Below are positions 17,584-27,150 of a stretch of DNA of 64,000 nucleotides, piece by piece. The notes under the pieces were generated by a model. That model made no database searches and was not told the DNA's origin. It saw only the letters and a list, made by a program, of their open reading frames with translations. Source of the DNA: Rhizobium tropici CIAT 899 (GTDB taxonomy: Bacteria; Pseudomonadota; Alphaproteobacteria; Rhizobiales; Rhizobiaceae). Where the stretch lies: NCBI RefSeq assembly GCF_000330885.1, contig NC_020062.1, positions 1,000,374-1,064,373 on the forward strand. The letters run 5' to 3'. Both the position numbers and the translations under genes were made by a program. The first letter of the stretch is position 1; each line of letters opens with the position of its first letter.

Positions 17584-18479
17584 TGTTCTGCCTCCTCATG
17601 CTTCTGCGTCCAGCGCAGATAGGGAATGACGATGGCGATGGTGATGAGCAGCAGGACGACGGAGATCGCAGCACCGCGGCCGAAATCGAAGATCTGCATG
17701 GCCTGCGTGAAGGCCCAGAGCGCCAGCATCTGCGTCGATTGCGCCGGCCCGCCTCCGGTCAGGCCGTAGACGATGTCGAAGGCCTTCAGTGAGGAAATGA
17801 CCGACAGCACCAGCACGATGGTCAGCGTCGTGCGCAGCGCGGGCAGGGTGACATAACGGAAGATGTTCCAGCGCCCGGCGCCATCGATGCGGGCGGCTTC
17901 CACCAGCGTTTGCGAGACACTCTGCAGGCCGGCGAGAAACAGCACCATGGAAAAGCCGACGGATTGCCAGAGAAAGGCGACGAAGACCGAATAAAGTGCG
18001 ATATCCTTGTCGCCGAGCCAGTCCTGGATCCAGCCCTGCAGCCCCATCGATGTCAGGATTTCGGTGAAGAGACCGAAGAAGGGGTCATACATCCATTTCC
18101 ACATGGTCGCGACCGCGATCGGGGCGATGATGACGGGCAAATAGAAGATGGCGCGAAAGGTATTGCGGGCAAAGAGTTTCAGATTGAGGCTCAGCGCCAG
18201 CAGCAACCCGACCATGGGCGGAAAGATCACACACATGATCGTCCAGATCACGGTGTTGCGGAAGGCAACCCAGAAGACCGGATCCTGCGTGAAGACATAT
18301 TGATAGTTTGCCAAGCCGACGAACGGGCGCTGCGGATCGAGGCCGTTCCATTTCTGAAAGCTCAACACCACCACGTTCAGCATCGGATAAAGCGCGAAAA
18401 TCACATAGATCAGCATGGCCGGCGCAAGCAGGATCGCTGCCTGGACGCGGGGATCATGAGTACGATTGCGGAATGACAT
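17580..18479 (-). CDS. Carbohydrate ABC transporter permease, MalF type
   Basis: This permease has 299 residues with six predicted transmembrane helices. The EAA loop VEAARIDGAGRWNIFRYVTLPALR (about 195-218) is clear. ATG 18479 (MSFRNRTHDP) behind GGGAGC is preferred over a longer frame starting at 18515. It follows the binding-protein gene by about 87 bp, a gap that may hold an attenuation or processing signal lowering permease expression relative to binding protein, as is common in such operons. Partner of the MalG-type permease. Confidence 0.92.
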   Translation of the reverse strand: MSFRNRTHDPRVQAAILLAPAMLIYVIFALYPMLNVVVLSFQKWNGLDPQRPFVGLANYQYVFTQDPVFWVAFRNTVIWTIMCVIFPPMVGLLLALSLNLKLFARNTFRAIFYLPVIIAPIAVATMWKWMYDPFFGLFTEILTSMGLQGWIQDWLGDKDIALYSVFVAFLWQSVGFSMVLFLAGLQSVSQTLVEAARIDGAGRWNIFRYVTLPALRTTLTIVLVLSVISSLKAFDIVYGLTGGGPAQSTQMLALWAFTQAMQIFDFGRGAAISVVLLLITIAIVIPYLRWTQKHEEAEQ

Positions 18480-18566
18480 TCTGCTTGCTCCCGGCGGCAG
18501 CTGGCACGTGGGCATGGAGGTGAGGGAGCCGTCGCCACAACTGGCATTGGCGGCCCCCTCGATAGG

Positions 18567-19820
18567 TCAGGTACGACCTGCGATGAAGGTCTGCAGCTGC
18601 TTGGCAGCATCGGCCGGCTGGACGTTGCCGGAGGCGACATCGTTGATCACCCGGAAGTATTCGGTTGTCACGTCAAGCGGGAAGGCCTGGTCGCCATTCA
18701 TGTAGACCTTGCTGTAGGTCTTGAAGATCTCAAGCCATTTCGCCTCGAGCGGCTTCTGGTCGGTGTACTGGACATTCTTGTTGACTGAGATCGAGCTGAT
18801 CTGGCCAACGAGATCCTGCTGCACTTTCGTCGACAGGAAATAGTCGAGGAACTTGGCGGCAAGGTCCGGGCTCTTGCTCTTGGTGCTGACGTAATTGTAC
18901 TCGGCAAAGCCATAGAGGCGATTGGTGTTCGTCGGGAACGGCACGATGCCGTAATCGTCGAGATTGACCTTGCTGCCGGTGAGCTGGCTGACCAGCCAGT
19001 CACCCTCGAGCATCATCGCGGCGCGGCCGGCGACGAACAGCGTATAGGACTGCTGGTTGCTGATGCCCATGAAGGGCTTCAGAGTGTAATCCTTCGTCCA
19101 CTTGGCGAATTCGGTGAAGGCGTCGGTCGCGCAGGGCTCCTTGGTCCAGTCCGCCTTCATCGCCATCAGCGCGTCATGCTTGTCGGCGCCGCACTTGGTT
19201 TCGAGCAGCACGTCCATCAGGCGCATGACATGCCAGTTGACCGAGCCGCCGAAGGTGAAGGCCGGAATGCCGGCGGCCTTGAGCTTGTCGGCTGCGGCCA
19301 ACAGCTCCTCGTAGGTCTTCGGCTCCCCGGTGATACCAGCCTTCTGGAAGAGCTTCTTGTTGTAGTAGATCGCCTCACCCTTGAAGGTGAAGGGAACGCC
19401 GTGCTTGCCGCCGGGATAGAGATCGGCAAAAGCGGCGGCGGACGGAAGCAGTTCGTCGTTCCACTTGTACTGGATGTAATACTTGTCGAGCGGTAGCGAG
19501 AGGCCCGCCTTCACATATTCGCCCCCGAGGCCAAGGCCGGCCCAGCTGAAATAGATATCCGGGCCTTTGCTCGAACCCGCCGCGACGCGAAGAGCAGTCT
19601 TGTGTTCATCGACGCCGCGCTGGACGATTTCGATATGGGTGCCGGGATTGGCGGCCTCGAAATCCTTCGCCACCTTCTTCAGCGCGCCGTTTGCCGCACC
19701 GTTGTCGAAGTTTAGCGTCCACAGCGTCAGGTCTTCCGCAGCAACATTCGTTGCCGAAAAGGCCGCCACTGCCAAAGCAGCAGCGCCGAACCAACGCGCA
19801 TATTTGAAGTTGCCAGCCAT
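18567..19820 (-). CDS. Sugar ABC transporter substrate-binding protein, family 1
   Basis: This periplasmic binding protein has 417 residues and a Sec signal peptide (AAALAVAAFSATNVAA, cleavage near residue 28 before EDLTLW). ATG 19820 behind GAGGACGGGAG is chosen over a frame starting at 19862. SBP_bac_1 folds bind oligosaccharides or glycosides with aromatic residues; many Trp/Tyr are present. It is the first gene of the importer cluster, and a candidate operator TGGTATGATGAG lies 63 bp upstream of the start, shared with the apionate genes. The ligand is probably an apiose-containing glycoside, by inference from the hydrolase in the same operon. Confidence 0.92.
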   Translation of the reverse strand: MAGNFKYARWFGAAALAVAAFSATNVAAEDLTLWTLNFDNGAANGALKKVAKDFEAANPGTHIEIVQRGVDEHKTALRVAAGSSKGPDIYFSWAGLGLGGEYVKAGLSLPLDKYYIQYKWNDELLPSAAAFADLYPGGKHGVPFTFKGEAIYYNKKLFQKAGITGEPKTYEELLAAADKLKAAGIPAFTFGGSVNWHVMRLMDVLLETKCGADKHDALMAMKADWTKEPCATDAFTEFAKWTKDYTLKPFMGISNQQSYTLFVAGRAAMMLEGDWLVSQLTGSKVNLDDYGIVPFPTNTNRLYGFAEYNYVSTKSKSPDLAAKFLDYFLSTKVQQDLVGQISSISVNKNVQYTDQKPLEAKWLEIFKTYSKVYMNGDQAFPLDVTTEYFRVINDVASGNVQPADAAKQLQTFIAGRT

Positions 19821-19882
19821 CTCCCGTCCTCCTCTGAGCAAAGCTGAGGGCGGTTTTGACAAATAGTCATCAACATGTCAAC

Positions 19883-19894
19883 TGGTATGATGAG
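19883..19894 (-). promoter_or_regulatory. Candidate operator TGGTATGATGAG (site A)
   Basis: The 12-mer lies between dhaL and the binding-protein gene, about 63 bp upstream of the latter. It matches sites B (29869-29880) and C (32575-32586) at 11-12 of 12 positions and has the same orientation relative to the minus-strand genes. Probable binding site of the GntR/FadR-type regulator encoded at 32678; binding is inferred. Confidence 0.6.
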
Positions 19895-19907
19895 CTTATC
19901 AGCAGGA

Positions 19908-20546
19908 TCAGGTGAAGTGGTCGCGAAAGCAGGCCATGATGACGACGGCCGACGCCGCGCCGGGGTCCATGTGCCCCAGCGCCCGGTCGCCGAGGCGCGA
20001 TGACCGGCCTTTCGCCGCGATCATGCTTTTGGTGGCTTCCGCACCCGCTTCACCGGCTTTGAAGGCGGCGGCCAAACAGTCGGCAAGTGAAAGTCCTTGA
20101 TCCCGGGCGGCACGGCAGGCTGCGGCGGCGGGTGCCCAGGCATCGACCATGGTCTTTTCGCCAACCTCTGCCTTGCCTCGATCCTGAATACCTCTCGCAA
20201 AGGCCGAAAATACCTCGACCATATCGTCATCGCTCAACGAAGATTTTCCCTTGGCGACGGCACCCGCACGCATGAGCGCCGTCGCATAAAGCGGTCCGGA
20301 TGAGGCGCCGACCGCGTTGAGGAAGGATTTCGCGGCCGTATTGAAGACCAGTGTCGGGTCGGATGCCGATGAATCCAGCTCCGAAACCGCTTTCGCGGCG
20401 GCGGCAAAGCCAAGCTCCATGGCGATGCCATGATCGGCATCGCCGATCACGCCGTCCAGCTCGCAGAGACGATCCTTTTCGCGGGCCATCGCCTCAGCGA
20501 TCCGCACGAAAAGCAACTTCAGTTCTTCCGTTCCGATCGTGGTCAT
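19908..20546 (-). CDS. dhaL: Dihydroxyacetone kinase subunit L-like (DhaL)
   Basis: This nucleotide-binding DhaL domain protein has 212 residues. Acidic Mg-binding residues are visible in DGVIGDADHGIAME (Asp31, Asp36, Asp38), and the glycine-rich segment TKSMIAAKGRSSRLGDRALGHMDPGA is typical near the C-terminus. The ATG overlaps the dhaK stop (ATGA at 20543-20546). With DhaK it forms a ketose kinase; no DhaM phosphotransfer subunit is encoded nearby, so ATP dependence is plausible. In an apiose cluster the likely substrates are dihydroxyacetone or L-erythrulose; sequence alone does not decide. Confidence 0.88.
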   Translation of the reverse strand: MTTIGTEELKLLFVRIAEAMAREKDRLCELDGVIGDADHGIAMELGFAAAAKAVSELDSSASDPTLVFNTAAKSFLNAVGASSGPLYATALMRAGAVAKGKSSLSDDDMVEVFSAFARGIQDRGKAEVGEKTMVDAWAPAAAACRAARDQGLSLADCLAAAFKAGEAGAEATKSMIAAKGRSSRLGDRALGHMDPGAASAVVIMACFRDHFT

Positions 20547-21562
20547 GCGAAACCCTCGCCGGAGCGGAACATGGCGCAATCGCAGGGATGATCGATCAAC
20601 CGCTGCAGTTCGTCGTCGAGATGCATGAGCGTGACCGAAGCGCCGGCCATTTCCAGCGATGTGCAGTAGTTGCCGACCAGCGACAGGTGGATAACGAGGC
20701 CGGCGTCGTCGAGCATTGTCTTGAGCTTGCGCATCATGATGTAGAGTTCCATGAGCGGCGTCGAGCCCAGCGAATTGACCAGCACGGCGACGCGATCACC
20801 GCGGGCCGGCTTCATCTCCTCCAGGATCTTGCTGACGAGCTCGCTCGTCACTTCGTCAGCCGGCCGCATCGGCCCGCGCGCGACGCCGGGCTCGCCATGG
20901 ATGCCCATGCCGATTTCCATCTCGTCGGCGCCGATCTCGAAGTTCGGCTTGCGTGTCTGCGGCAGCGAACAGGGCGAAAGCGCTACACCCATCGTATAGG
21001 TGCGTTCATTGGCAAAGCGCGCCACTCGTTCAACATCGTCGAAACCGTACATGAGATCACAGGCAGCACCTGCGGCCTTGAAGATGAAGACGTTGCCGGC
21101 AACGCCACGACGGCGCTCTTTCTGATCGATGGGCGCAGAGGCGATGTCATCCGTCGTCAGCACGGTACGCACCTCGATATCGTCCATGGCCAGCATTTCC
21201 GCCGCCATGTCGAAATTCATGACGTCGCCTGCATAATTGCCATACATGAACAGCACGCCGGCGCCGCCATCGACGACCTTAGCACATTCGATGATCGGAT
21301 CGGGCGGCGGTGAGGCAAAGACATTGCCGATAGCGGCGGCGTCGGCCAGCCCCTTGCCGACGAAGCCGAGAAATGTCGGCTCGTGCCCGGAACCACCGCC
21401 GATGACCAGGCCGACCTTGCCGGCTCGCGGGCCATGGTTTGCCACGATCGAGCGTGGCGATCCTTCAACGGCGCGGAGATGGTGCGGATGAGCCGCTAAT
21501 ATCCCGCCCAGCATTTCATCCACGGCGGCCGCGCCTTCGTTGATCAGCTTCTTCGTCTTCAC
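20543..21562 (-). CDS. dhaK: Dihydroxyacetone kinase subunit K-like (DhaK)
   Basis: This protein has 339 residues and the DhaK fold: GGGSGHEP (55-62) and the substrate-linking His222 in GMGIHGEPG. The start is best placed at GTG 21562, because GGAGG lies 5 nt upstream; an in-frame TTG at 21574 lies before that site. DhaK covalently binds the ketose through the histidine and DhaL transfers phosphate. In known D-apiose pathways DhaK-type kinases act on dihydroxyacetone (transketolase branch) or L-erythrulose (decarboxylase branch). It lies 57 bp after the apionate lactonase gene. Family certain, substrate open. Confidence 0.9.
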   Translation of the reverse strand: MKTKKLINEGAAAVDEMLGGILAAHPHHLRAVEGSPRSIVANHGPRAGKVGLVIGGGSGHEPTFLGFVGKGLADAAAIGNVFASPPPDPIIECAKVVDGGAGVLFMYGNYAGDVMNFDMAAEMLAMDDIEVRTVLTTDDIASAPIDQKERRRGVAGNVFIFKAAGAACDLMYGFDDVERVARFANERTYTMGVALSPCSLPQTRKPNFEIGADEMEIGMGIHGEPGVARGPMRPADEVTSELVSKILEEMKPARGDRVAVLVNSLGSTPLMELYIMMRKLKTMLDDAGLVIHLSLVGNYCTSLEMAGASVTLMHLDDELQRLIDHPCDCAMFRSGEGFA

Positions 21563-21619
21563 GCAGTCCTCCAAATCATTGCGATTGTTGGGACTAACAT
21601 GCGCGTCTGCAATTGAAGG

Positions 21620-23503
21620 TCAATCCATCAACTCAGCCGAAAGAGTGCTGTAGGCATCAAGCATGAGCCTCTTGTTTCCCCTCTGTTCCTTAAGCCGAAA
21701 CTCCCCCAGCTCCACCAGTTGCGGAATGGGCGTTATGTTGACCAGATGGAGCGAACGCAATCCGTTGGACCGTGCCGTGGTGAAGCTGAGTACGGCGCTC
21801 GGATCGGACGACAGGCACTCTTGCCATTGCTGGCCGGCGAGGCGTGACAGCGTCGCAATCGTATTGAACAATGGCCGTTTGGCGCCTGCCGCCGACGGCT
21901 CGTTCGCTCCGGCGATCAGCCCGAAGGACCCCGTCAGCGCCGAAAGCGTCAGGCATTCCAATCCGGCATCGAGGACACGGGCCGCGTAACCCAACGCAAA
22001 AGCTTCCCCGAAGCGGGCATTGTGACGCGGATCGATGTTAGCCATGGCGATACGGCCGCCGCGGGGATTGTCCATTGTGCGGCTGCCATAGGGGTTCTGT
22101 CGCATCGGTATGGTGGATGGGCCGATACGGTAGGGCTTGTCGCCGTAAATGGCGCGTATGGAACGTGTGATGAATGGCAGTGCTTCCAGCGTCTGCATGA
22201 CGCTAAGATCGTCGGCCGCATGCACGATGGGATTCGTGCAATGGGTGATGAAATCCAGAGTGCCCGCGGGCACTCGTTTGCGATTGAGTTCGGTGAAATA
22301 GCTCAGCATGCCGCCGCCGATACGCATATCGGGAAAGGCCGCATGCGCGGCGGCGTAGACCTCCTCGAGCGGCGGACATTCCGGCCATTTGCTGCCCGGC
22401 GGCGTCGATTGCCGGTCGACGGAAGGCGAGATCATGATTGCATCGGGTTTGAAGCCGGCCGCCTGCATCCAGCCTGCTATTTGCTGTGTCTCGACAAGAG
22501 GTGTCTGGCGGCAGGGCAATGCGATTTCGAGCGTCGATCTGCCTGGATGGAGTGCGGCAACGGCGGCGAAGCGCCTGAAGGCGTCAGCACCGTGGCCGGC
22601 ATCTGGATCGAAGTGGAACAGCAGCTCCTGCGGTCCGATTTCAGCCAGCCGGTCGCGCGCAGCTGGCGTCGCATCCGCCTCCTCCGGCGTAATGACAAGG
22701 CCCATGGACGGCATGAATCCGGACCTTGCTCCAGCGCTCAGCCCGACCGCGGGCGTTTTTTCCGAACCATAGGTGGAGGCGGGAGGCAGGCGGCGCATAT
22801 CTCCGATGGTCAGAACGATGCGCTGCCGCATCGGCTTTCCAGCCGGAATTCGATAAGGCCAGGGCAGGGCGAGCGGGCGAACGTAGGTCTTGTAGGAAGC
22901 ATCGGACCAGTTGCGCTGATCTTCCATCTCGAAGGTGTCGCCTTCCATGCGGCATTCGGCTGTTACGTTCGCCACCACGCTATGCGTAATCGCCCGCATA
23001 TCCCTGAAGGGCTGCCAGGGTTCGATGAGGTCGGGAAAATGCGTGCTCTCGCTGCTCCCATCGACATGTTCAACCGAAACGGGCATCCCGGCAACGCCGA
23101 CGATCGGGTGCAGGATACAGAAGCCGCAGCGGTTGGTTTCGAAGCCGGTCGTCGAGAGCACCGTCGCTTCGAAGATCAGGGCCTCATCGACTTGAGCCGT
23201 TATCCGAACGTCGACGGTAAGCTCGGTGTTCTCGGGGCCGGCGCAGCGCGCTAGATAGCTGACGAAAAAGCCATCATGACGCTGCTCGATCCGTAGATCG
23301 TCGATACCGGGCGAATAGGTGCCCCAATCGCGATCGCGGATCAGATAGGAAACAGCCCGCAGAACCTCGATGCCATCATAGCGGATGGTCCGGAGATTGC
23401 CGTCCTTGAAATCGACATCCAGCCTGCCCGAAGTCAGTCGCATCGGCGGCGTTTCGAGCTCGCGTGTGCCGTAAAGCTGAAACGGATCGATCTCGGTCTT
23501 CAT
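21620..23503 (-). CDS. apnL: D-apionate lactonase
   Basis: This protein has 627 residues and resembles ApnL of rhizobial D-apiose clusters, which hydrolyses D-apionolactone to D-apionate. The N-terminal third is beta-rich (aldose-epimerase-like feel) and the remainder looks like a TIM-barrel hydrolase with segments such as IGGGMLSYFTELNR and DFITHCTNPIVHAADD. No signal peptide, hence cytoplasmic. ATG 23501-23503 overlaps the stop of the dehydrogenase gene (ATGA), fixing the start; the longer frame to 23638 is spurious. Assignment is by recognition plus complete pathway context (dehydrogenase, oxidoisomerase, kinase and RuBisCO-like protein nearby). Confidence 0.82.
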   Translation of the reverse strand: MKTEIDPFQLYGTRELETPPMRLTSGRLDVDFKDGNLRTIRYDGIEVLRAVSYLIRDRDWGTYSPGIDDLRIEQRHDGFFVSYLARCAGPENTELTVDVRITAQVDEALIFEATVLSTTGFETNRCGFCILHPIVGVAGMPVSVEHVDGSSESTHFPDLIEPWQPFRDMRAITHSVVANVTAECRMEGDTFEMEDQRNWSDASYKTYVRPLALPWPYRIPAGKPMRQRIVLTIGDMRRLPPASTYGSEKTPAVGLSAGARSGFMPSMGLVITPEEADATPAARDRLAEIGPQELLFHFDPDAGHGADAFRRFAAVAALHPGRSTLEIALPCRQTPLVETQQIAGWMQAAGFKPDAIMISPSVDRQSTPPGSKWPECPPLEEVYAAAHAAFPDMRIGGGMLSYFTELNRKRVPAGTLDFITHCTNPIVHAADDLSVMQTLEALPFITRSIRAIYGDKPYRIGPSTIPMRQNPYGSRTMDNPRGGRIAMANIDPRHNARFGEAFALGYAARVLDAGLECLTLSALTGSFGLIAGANEPSAAGAKRPLFNTIATLSRLAGQQWQECLSSDPSAVLSFTTARSNGLRSLHLVNITPIPQLVELGEFRLKEQRGNKRLMLDAYSTLSAELMD

Positions 23504-24534
23504 CGCAGCATCGCTCCGATATCGATGGGATACCCGTTGGCGGCACTCTCGTAGGCGGCCTCGACAAGTGCCAGGGTCTTGAGATTGTCGGCACCTGACG
23601 TGGAAGTCTCGCCGCCATAGGCAAGACGGTCGATCCAATGCTGCTGGATCGCCAGAACGCTTTCCTGGATGTTGTGCCAGGGACGAGAAGCCCAGGGCAG
23701 AAGCCGCGGCGATGCATCCGAGACGCGCACGCCATCGGGGGCGCTGACCTCAAGCCGATATCCTTGCGACAGCCGAATGCTACCCTTCGTGCCGTCGAGT
23801 TCGATCAGCGTCTCCGGGAAGGGCTCGGTTGCAAGCTTGGAGGCGTAGCTGACGTCGACGATCGAGGTCGCGCCGCTCTCATGGTCGAGCAGGATAGTTG
23901 CGACATCCTCGCCCTTGATCTTGGGATTGACCCGTTTGGTGCGGGCCGTCAGTGAAGAAACGTCACCGAGGACGAAGCGGGCGATATCGAGCGTGTGGAT
24001 ACCGAGATCCTCGATAATGAACCGTTCGCCTTCTGCCAGGTAAGGCTGGCCGGAAAAGACGTCATAGCCCGAGCGGAAGGAGAAACGTCCCCAGAAGGGC
24101 TCGCCGATTACGCCGGACTGCAGAGCGGTCTTGACGGCTTGAATAGGTGTCTGCCAGCGAAAATTCTCATGCACCATCAGCGGCACGCCGGCTTCAGCGC
24201 AGACTGCGACCATTGCCTTGGCGTCGCTCAGCGTTTTTGCGAAGGGCTTCTGGCAGATGGCCGGAATCTTGTGGGAGGCGGCCATCTCCACCAGGGCGTG
24301 ATGGCTCGCCACCGTCGTTGCGATGTCGACGAAATCAAAGCCACCATCGGCGAACATTGCGGCTGCATCCGTATAGCGACGTTCGATGCCGAACTGGTCG
24401 CCGACGATCTTCAGCCGCTCCGGGTCGCGGTCGCAGATCGCAACGATGCTGGCGCCTTTGACGTCTCGCCACGCATGCATCTGATTGATCGCGAAGAAGC
24501 CGCAACCGATCAACGCGCCCTTGAGTTCTGCCAT
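23500..24534 (-). CDS. apsD: Gfo/Idh/MocA oxidoreductase, probable D-apiose dehydrogenase
   Basis: This NAD(P)-dependent sugar dehydrogenase has 344 residues, with an N-terminal Rossmann loop GCGFFA (10-15) and the family lysine in CQKPFA (Lys96, the EKP position). The C-terminal alpha/beta domain has DLGIHTLDIARF with its His-Asp pair (about 175-186). It is translationally coupled to the lactonase gene and lies 1 bp after the permease gene. In this context it should oxidise D-apiose to D-apionolactone. Gfo/Idh/MocA enzymes are too varied to prove the substrate, but coupling with ApnL is strong support. Confidence 0.82.
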   Translation of the reverse strand: MAELKGALIGCGFFAINQMHAWRDVKGASIVAICDRDPERLKIVGDQFGIERRYTDAAAMFADGGFDFVDIATTVASHHALVEMAASHKIPAICQKPFAKTLSDAKAMVAVCAEAGVPLMVHENFRWQTPIQAVKTALQSGVIGEPFWGRFSFRSGYDVFSGQPYLAEGERFIIEDLGIHTLDIARFVLGDVSSLTARTKRVNPKIKGEDVATILLDHESGATSIVDVSYASKLATEPFPETLIELDGTKGSIRLSQGYRLEVSAPDGVRVSDASPRLLPWASRPWHNIQESVLAIQQHWIDRLAYGGETSTSGADNLKTLALVEAAYESAANGYPIDIGAMLR

Positions 24535-24535
24535 T

Positions 24536-25600
24536 TCAGCCTGCCTTTGCCATTTGCATGAGAGTTACGCGCTGCTGGAGACGCCGCTGCGCCTGATCCA
24601 CGACCACAGCGATGATGATGACCAGCCCCTTGATGACCATCTGCCAGAAGGATGATACGCCCATCATCACGAGGCCATCCGAAAGAATGCCGATGACGAA
24701 GGCGCCGATGATCGTCCCGCCTATGGTGCCGCGTCCGCCCGACATGGAGGTGCCGCCAAGCACGGCTGCTGCAATGGCGTTCAGCTCGAAGCTCTCGCCG
24801 GTTGCCGGATGCGCCGCCATCAGCTCCGACGATATGACGATACCGACGATGGCGGCGCAGAGGCCTGAGAACATATAGACAAAAATCTTGACCACATCGA
24901 CGCGGATGCCGGACATGCGCGCGGCGCGCTCGTTTCCACCGACAGCGAAGATGTGCCGGCCGATCGGCGTCGAGCGGGCGACATAGGCGGCGGCGAGCGC
25001 CAGCACGATCAGGATCCAGATGGAAACGGGAAGGCCGAGCAGGCGGCCGGCGCCAAAGACATCGAAGCCTGTCGTATCATATTCCGGCCGTCCCACGAGG
25101 TTCGGGAACGTCTGACCGTCGGAAGACAGAAGCGCGAGGCCACGGGCGATGTAGAGCGTTCCGAGCGTGGCGATGAAGGGCGCGACGTTGAGCTTGGTGA
25201 TGAGCAGGCCGTTGATCAGCCCAATCCCCAGGCCGACGGCCAGTGTGATGAAGATGATCTCGTAGATGTTGAAGTAGACCGTATATCCGATCGGCAGTTC
25301 GACGCCATTCAGGATGAGGGCACCGGCCACCATGCCGCAAAGGCCGACGATCGAACCGACCGATAGATCGATCCCGCCGGTGACGATCACGAAGGTCATG
25401 CCCATGGCGAGAAAGGCGTTGAGCGCGACATGCTTCGACATCAGGATGATGTTGGCGGTCGAGGTGAAGTTCGGTGCAAAGATCGCAAAAAAGATGACGA
25501 CGGCGAACAGCGCGATGAAGGTTCTGAGCTTCATCAGCGTCAGGAGAACGGAGCCGTTCGAGCGATTGGTCGCAAAGGCGGAGGACGTATCTGCGGTCAT
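24536..25600 (-). CDS. Ribose-type ABC transporter permease (RbsC family)
   Basis: This permease has 354 residues and eight to ten hydrophobic segments, with the RbsC-family signature FVIVTGGIDLSVGS (about 70-83) and a conserved GGTSMSGGRGTIGGTIIGAF segment near residue 290. It is coupled to the ATPase by an ATGA overlap (25597-25600) and followed after 1 bp by the dehydrogenase gene. It forms the membrane channel of a monosaccharide importer; D-apiose is the likely substrate given the adjacent catabolic genes. Confidence 0.92.
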   Translation of the reverse strand: MTADTSSAFATNRSNGSVLLTLMKLRTFIALFAVVIFFAIFAPNFTSTANIILMSKHVALNAFLAMGMTFVIVTGGIDLSVGSIVGLCGMVAGALILNGVELPIGYTVYFNIYEIIFITLAVGLGIGLINGLLITKLNVAPFIATLGTLYIARGLALLSSDGQTFPNLVGRPEYDTTGFDVFGAGRLLGLPVSIWILIVLALAAAYVARSTPIGRHIFAVGGNERAARMSGIRVDVVKIFVYMFSGLCAAIVGIVISSELMAAHPATGESFELNAIAAAVLGGTSMSGGRGTIGGTIIGAFVIGILSDGLVMMGVSSFWQMVIKGLVIIIAVVVDQAQRRLQQRVTLMQMAKAG

Positions 25601-27150
25601 AACGCGAGTTTCCCTATATGTCCGTGTCCCTTGGCGGATGCCGCGATGATGGCCTCTTCCGTCGCTTCGCTTCGGTCGAGAACGGTGACGAGCTTGCCGT
25701 TGCTGAGCACTGCGATGCGGTCCGAAAGAGCCATGACTTCTTCAAGGTCCGATGTTGAAAACAAGATTGCCAGGCCCTTGCCGGCCAGCCTGCGCATGGT
25801 GCGAAAAACGTCTGCCTTGGCGCCGACATCGATGCCGCGGCTCGGCTCGTCCATCAAAAGCACCTTCGGATCGGTCATCAGCGCCTTGCCGATGACGACC
25901 TTCTGCTGGTTGCCGCCTGACATGGAGGTAACTTCGAAGTCCGGATTGGGCGCCTTGATTGAGAGATCGCGGATCATGTCGCGGATGGCATTCTTTTCGG
26001 CGCCCGGATCGATATGGAAAAGCAGCCGGGCGAAACGCCCAAGGCTTGCAAGCGTCAGGTTGCTGGCGATGGACAGGACCTGGACCAGTCCTTCGCGCTG
26101 CCGATCCTCGGGAATCAGCGCAAGGCCGTGCCGGATGCGCCGGGTGGTGTCGCGGGCGCGAACCTCCACGCCATCGATATAGATCCGCCCGGTCGAATGC
26201 ATATGCCGGCCCATCACGCATTCGAAGAATTCGCTGCGCCCGGCACCCATCAGGCCGTAGATGCCGAGGATTTCGCCGGCGCGCACCGACAGCGAGACAT
26301 GATCGACGGCAAGGCCGCCGGTGCGTCTCGGCAGGCTGATCTCCTCGGCACGGAAGGCTTCCTTGCCGATCGCATGGCCTCCATCCCTGGCGAAATCCTT
26401 GGCGTCGGATCCGATCATCGAGCGGACGATCCATTTCGTGTCGATATCGCGAACCATGGCATGGCCGGTGATCTGCCCGTCGCGCAGCACGGTGATGTAG
26501 TCACCGATCCGCATCAGCTCTTCCAGCCGGTGCGAGATATAGACGATCGCAACGCCTTGAGCCTTCAGCTCTGCGATGACCTTGAACAGAATGTCGACCT
26601 CCGCCGCGGACAGCGCCGATGTCGGCTCATCCATGATGAGGATGCGGGCATCGAGCGAGATGGCCTTGGCGATCTCGACGAGCTGCTGCTGCCCGATCGG
26701 AAGGTCCTCGACCATGGTTTTGGCGTCTATGCCAGCGTCGAGCCGATCCAGAAACTCGTTGGCCTTTACGACCTGCGCCTTGTGATCGATACCGAAGACG
26801 CCACGGGTGATTTCGCGCGTGGCAAAGATGTTCTCGGCCACCGTCATGTTGGCGAAAAGATTGAGCTCCTGGAAGATCATGCCGATTCCGCGAGCCCGCG
26901 CGGCAGCGGGGCTATCGAAGGAGACTTCCTCGCCCTCGAGCAGGATGCGGCCGGCGGTCGGCCGTTCGACGCCGGCTATGATCTTCATCAGGGTCGACTT
27001 GCCGGCGCCGTTTTCGCCGACGAGCACGTTGACCGCGCCGCGATGCAGCTCGAGATTGGCGTGCTTGACGGCAACGATGCCGGAATAGACCTTGGAAACG
27101 TCCTCCAGGCGCAGGATGATGTCGTTGCTTGACGTTTCGCTCATGGTCAT
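25597..27150 (-). CDS. Ribose-type ABC transporter ATPase (RbsA family, two ABC domains)
   Basis: This protein has 517 residues with two fused ABC modules. The first has Walker A GENGAGKST (about 42-50), signature near LPIGQQQLVEIAKA and Walker B LIMDEPTSA. The second has a degenerate Walker A (GLMGAGRSE), signature SGGNQQKVVIGKAL and Walker B LLMDEPSRG, the usual RbsA asymmetry. ATG 27150 overlaps the stop of the lipoprotein gene, fixing the start over a second ATG 6 bp later. It energises the monosaccharide importer whose permease and binding protein flank it. Confidence 0.94.
   Translation of the reverse strand: MTMSETSSNDIILRLEDVSKVYSGIVAVKHANLELHRGAVNVLVGENGAGKSTLMKIIAGVERPTAGRILLEGEEVSFDSPAAARARGIGMIFQELNLFANMTVAENIFATREITRGVFGIDHKAQVVKANEFLDRLDAGIDAKTMVEDLPIGQQQLVEIAKAISLDARILIMDEPTSALSAAEVDILFKVIAELKAQGVAIVYISHRLEELMRIGDYITVLRDGQITGHAMVRDIDTKWIVRSMIGSDAKDFARDGGHAIGKEAFRAEEISLPRRTGGLAVDHVSLSVRAGEILGIYGLMGAGRSEFFECVMGRHMHSTGRIYIDGVEVRARDTTRRIRHGLALIPEDRQREGLVQVLSIASNLTLASLGRFARLLFHIDPGAEKNAIRDMIRDLSIKAPNPDFEVTSMSGGNQQKVVIGKALMTDPKVLLMDEPSRGIDVGAKADVFRTMRRLAGKGLAILFSTSDLEEVMALSDRIAVLSNGKLVTVLDRSEATEEAIIAASAKGHGHIGKLAL

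Noticed and set aside
22022..23254. 410-codon plus-strand frame
   Set aside because: Antisense to the apionate lactonase gene.
26014..27132. 372-codon plus-strand frame
   Set aside because: Antisense to the RbsA-type ATPase with its clear Walker motifs.
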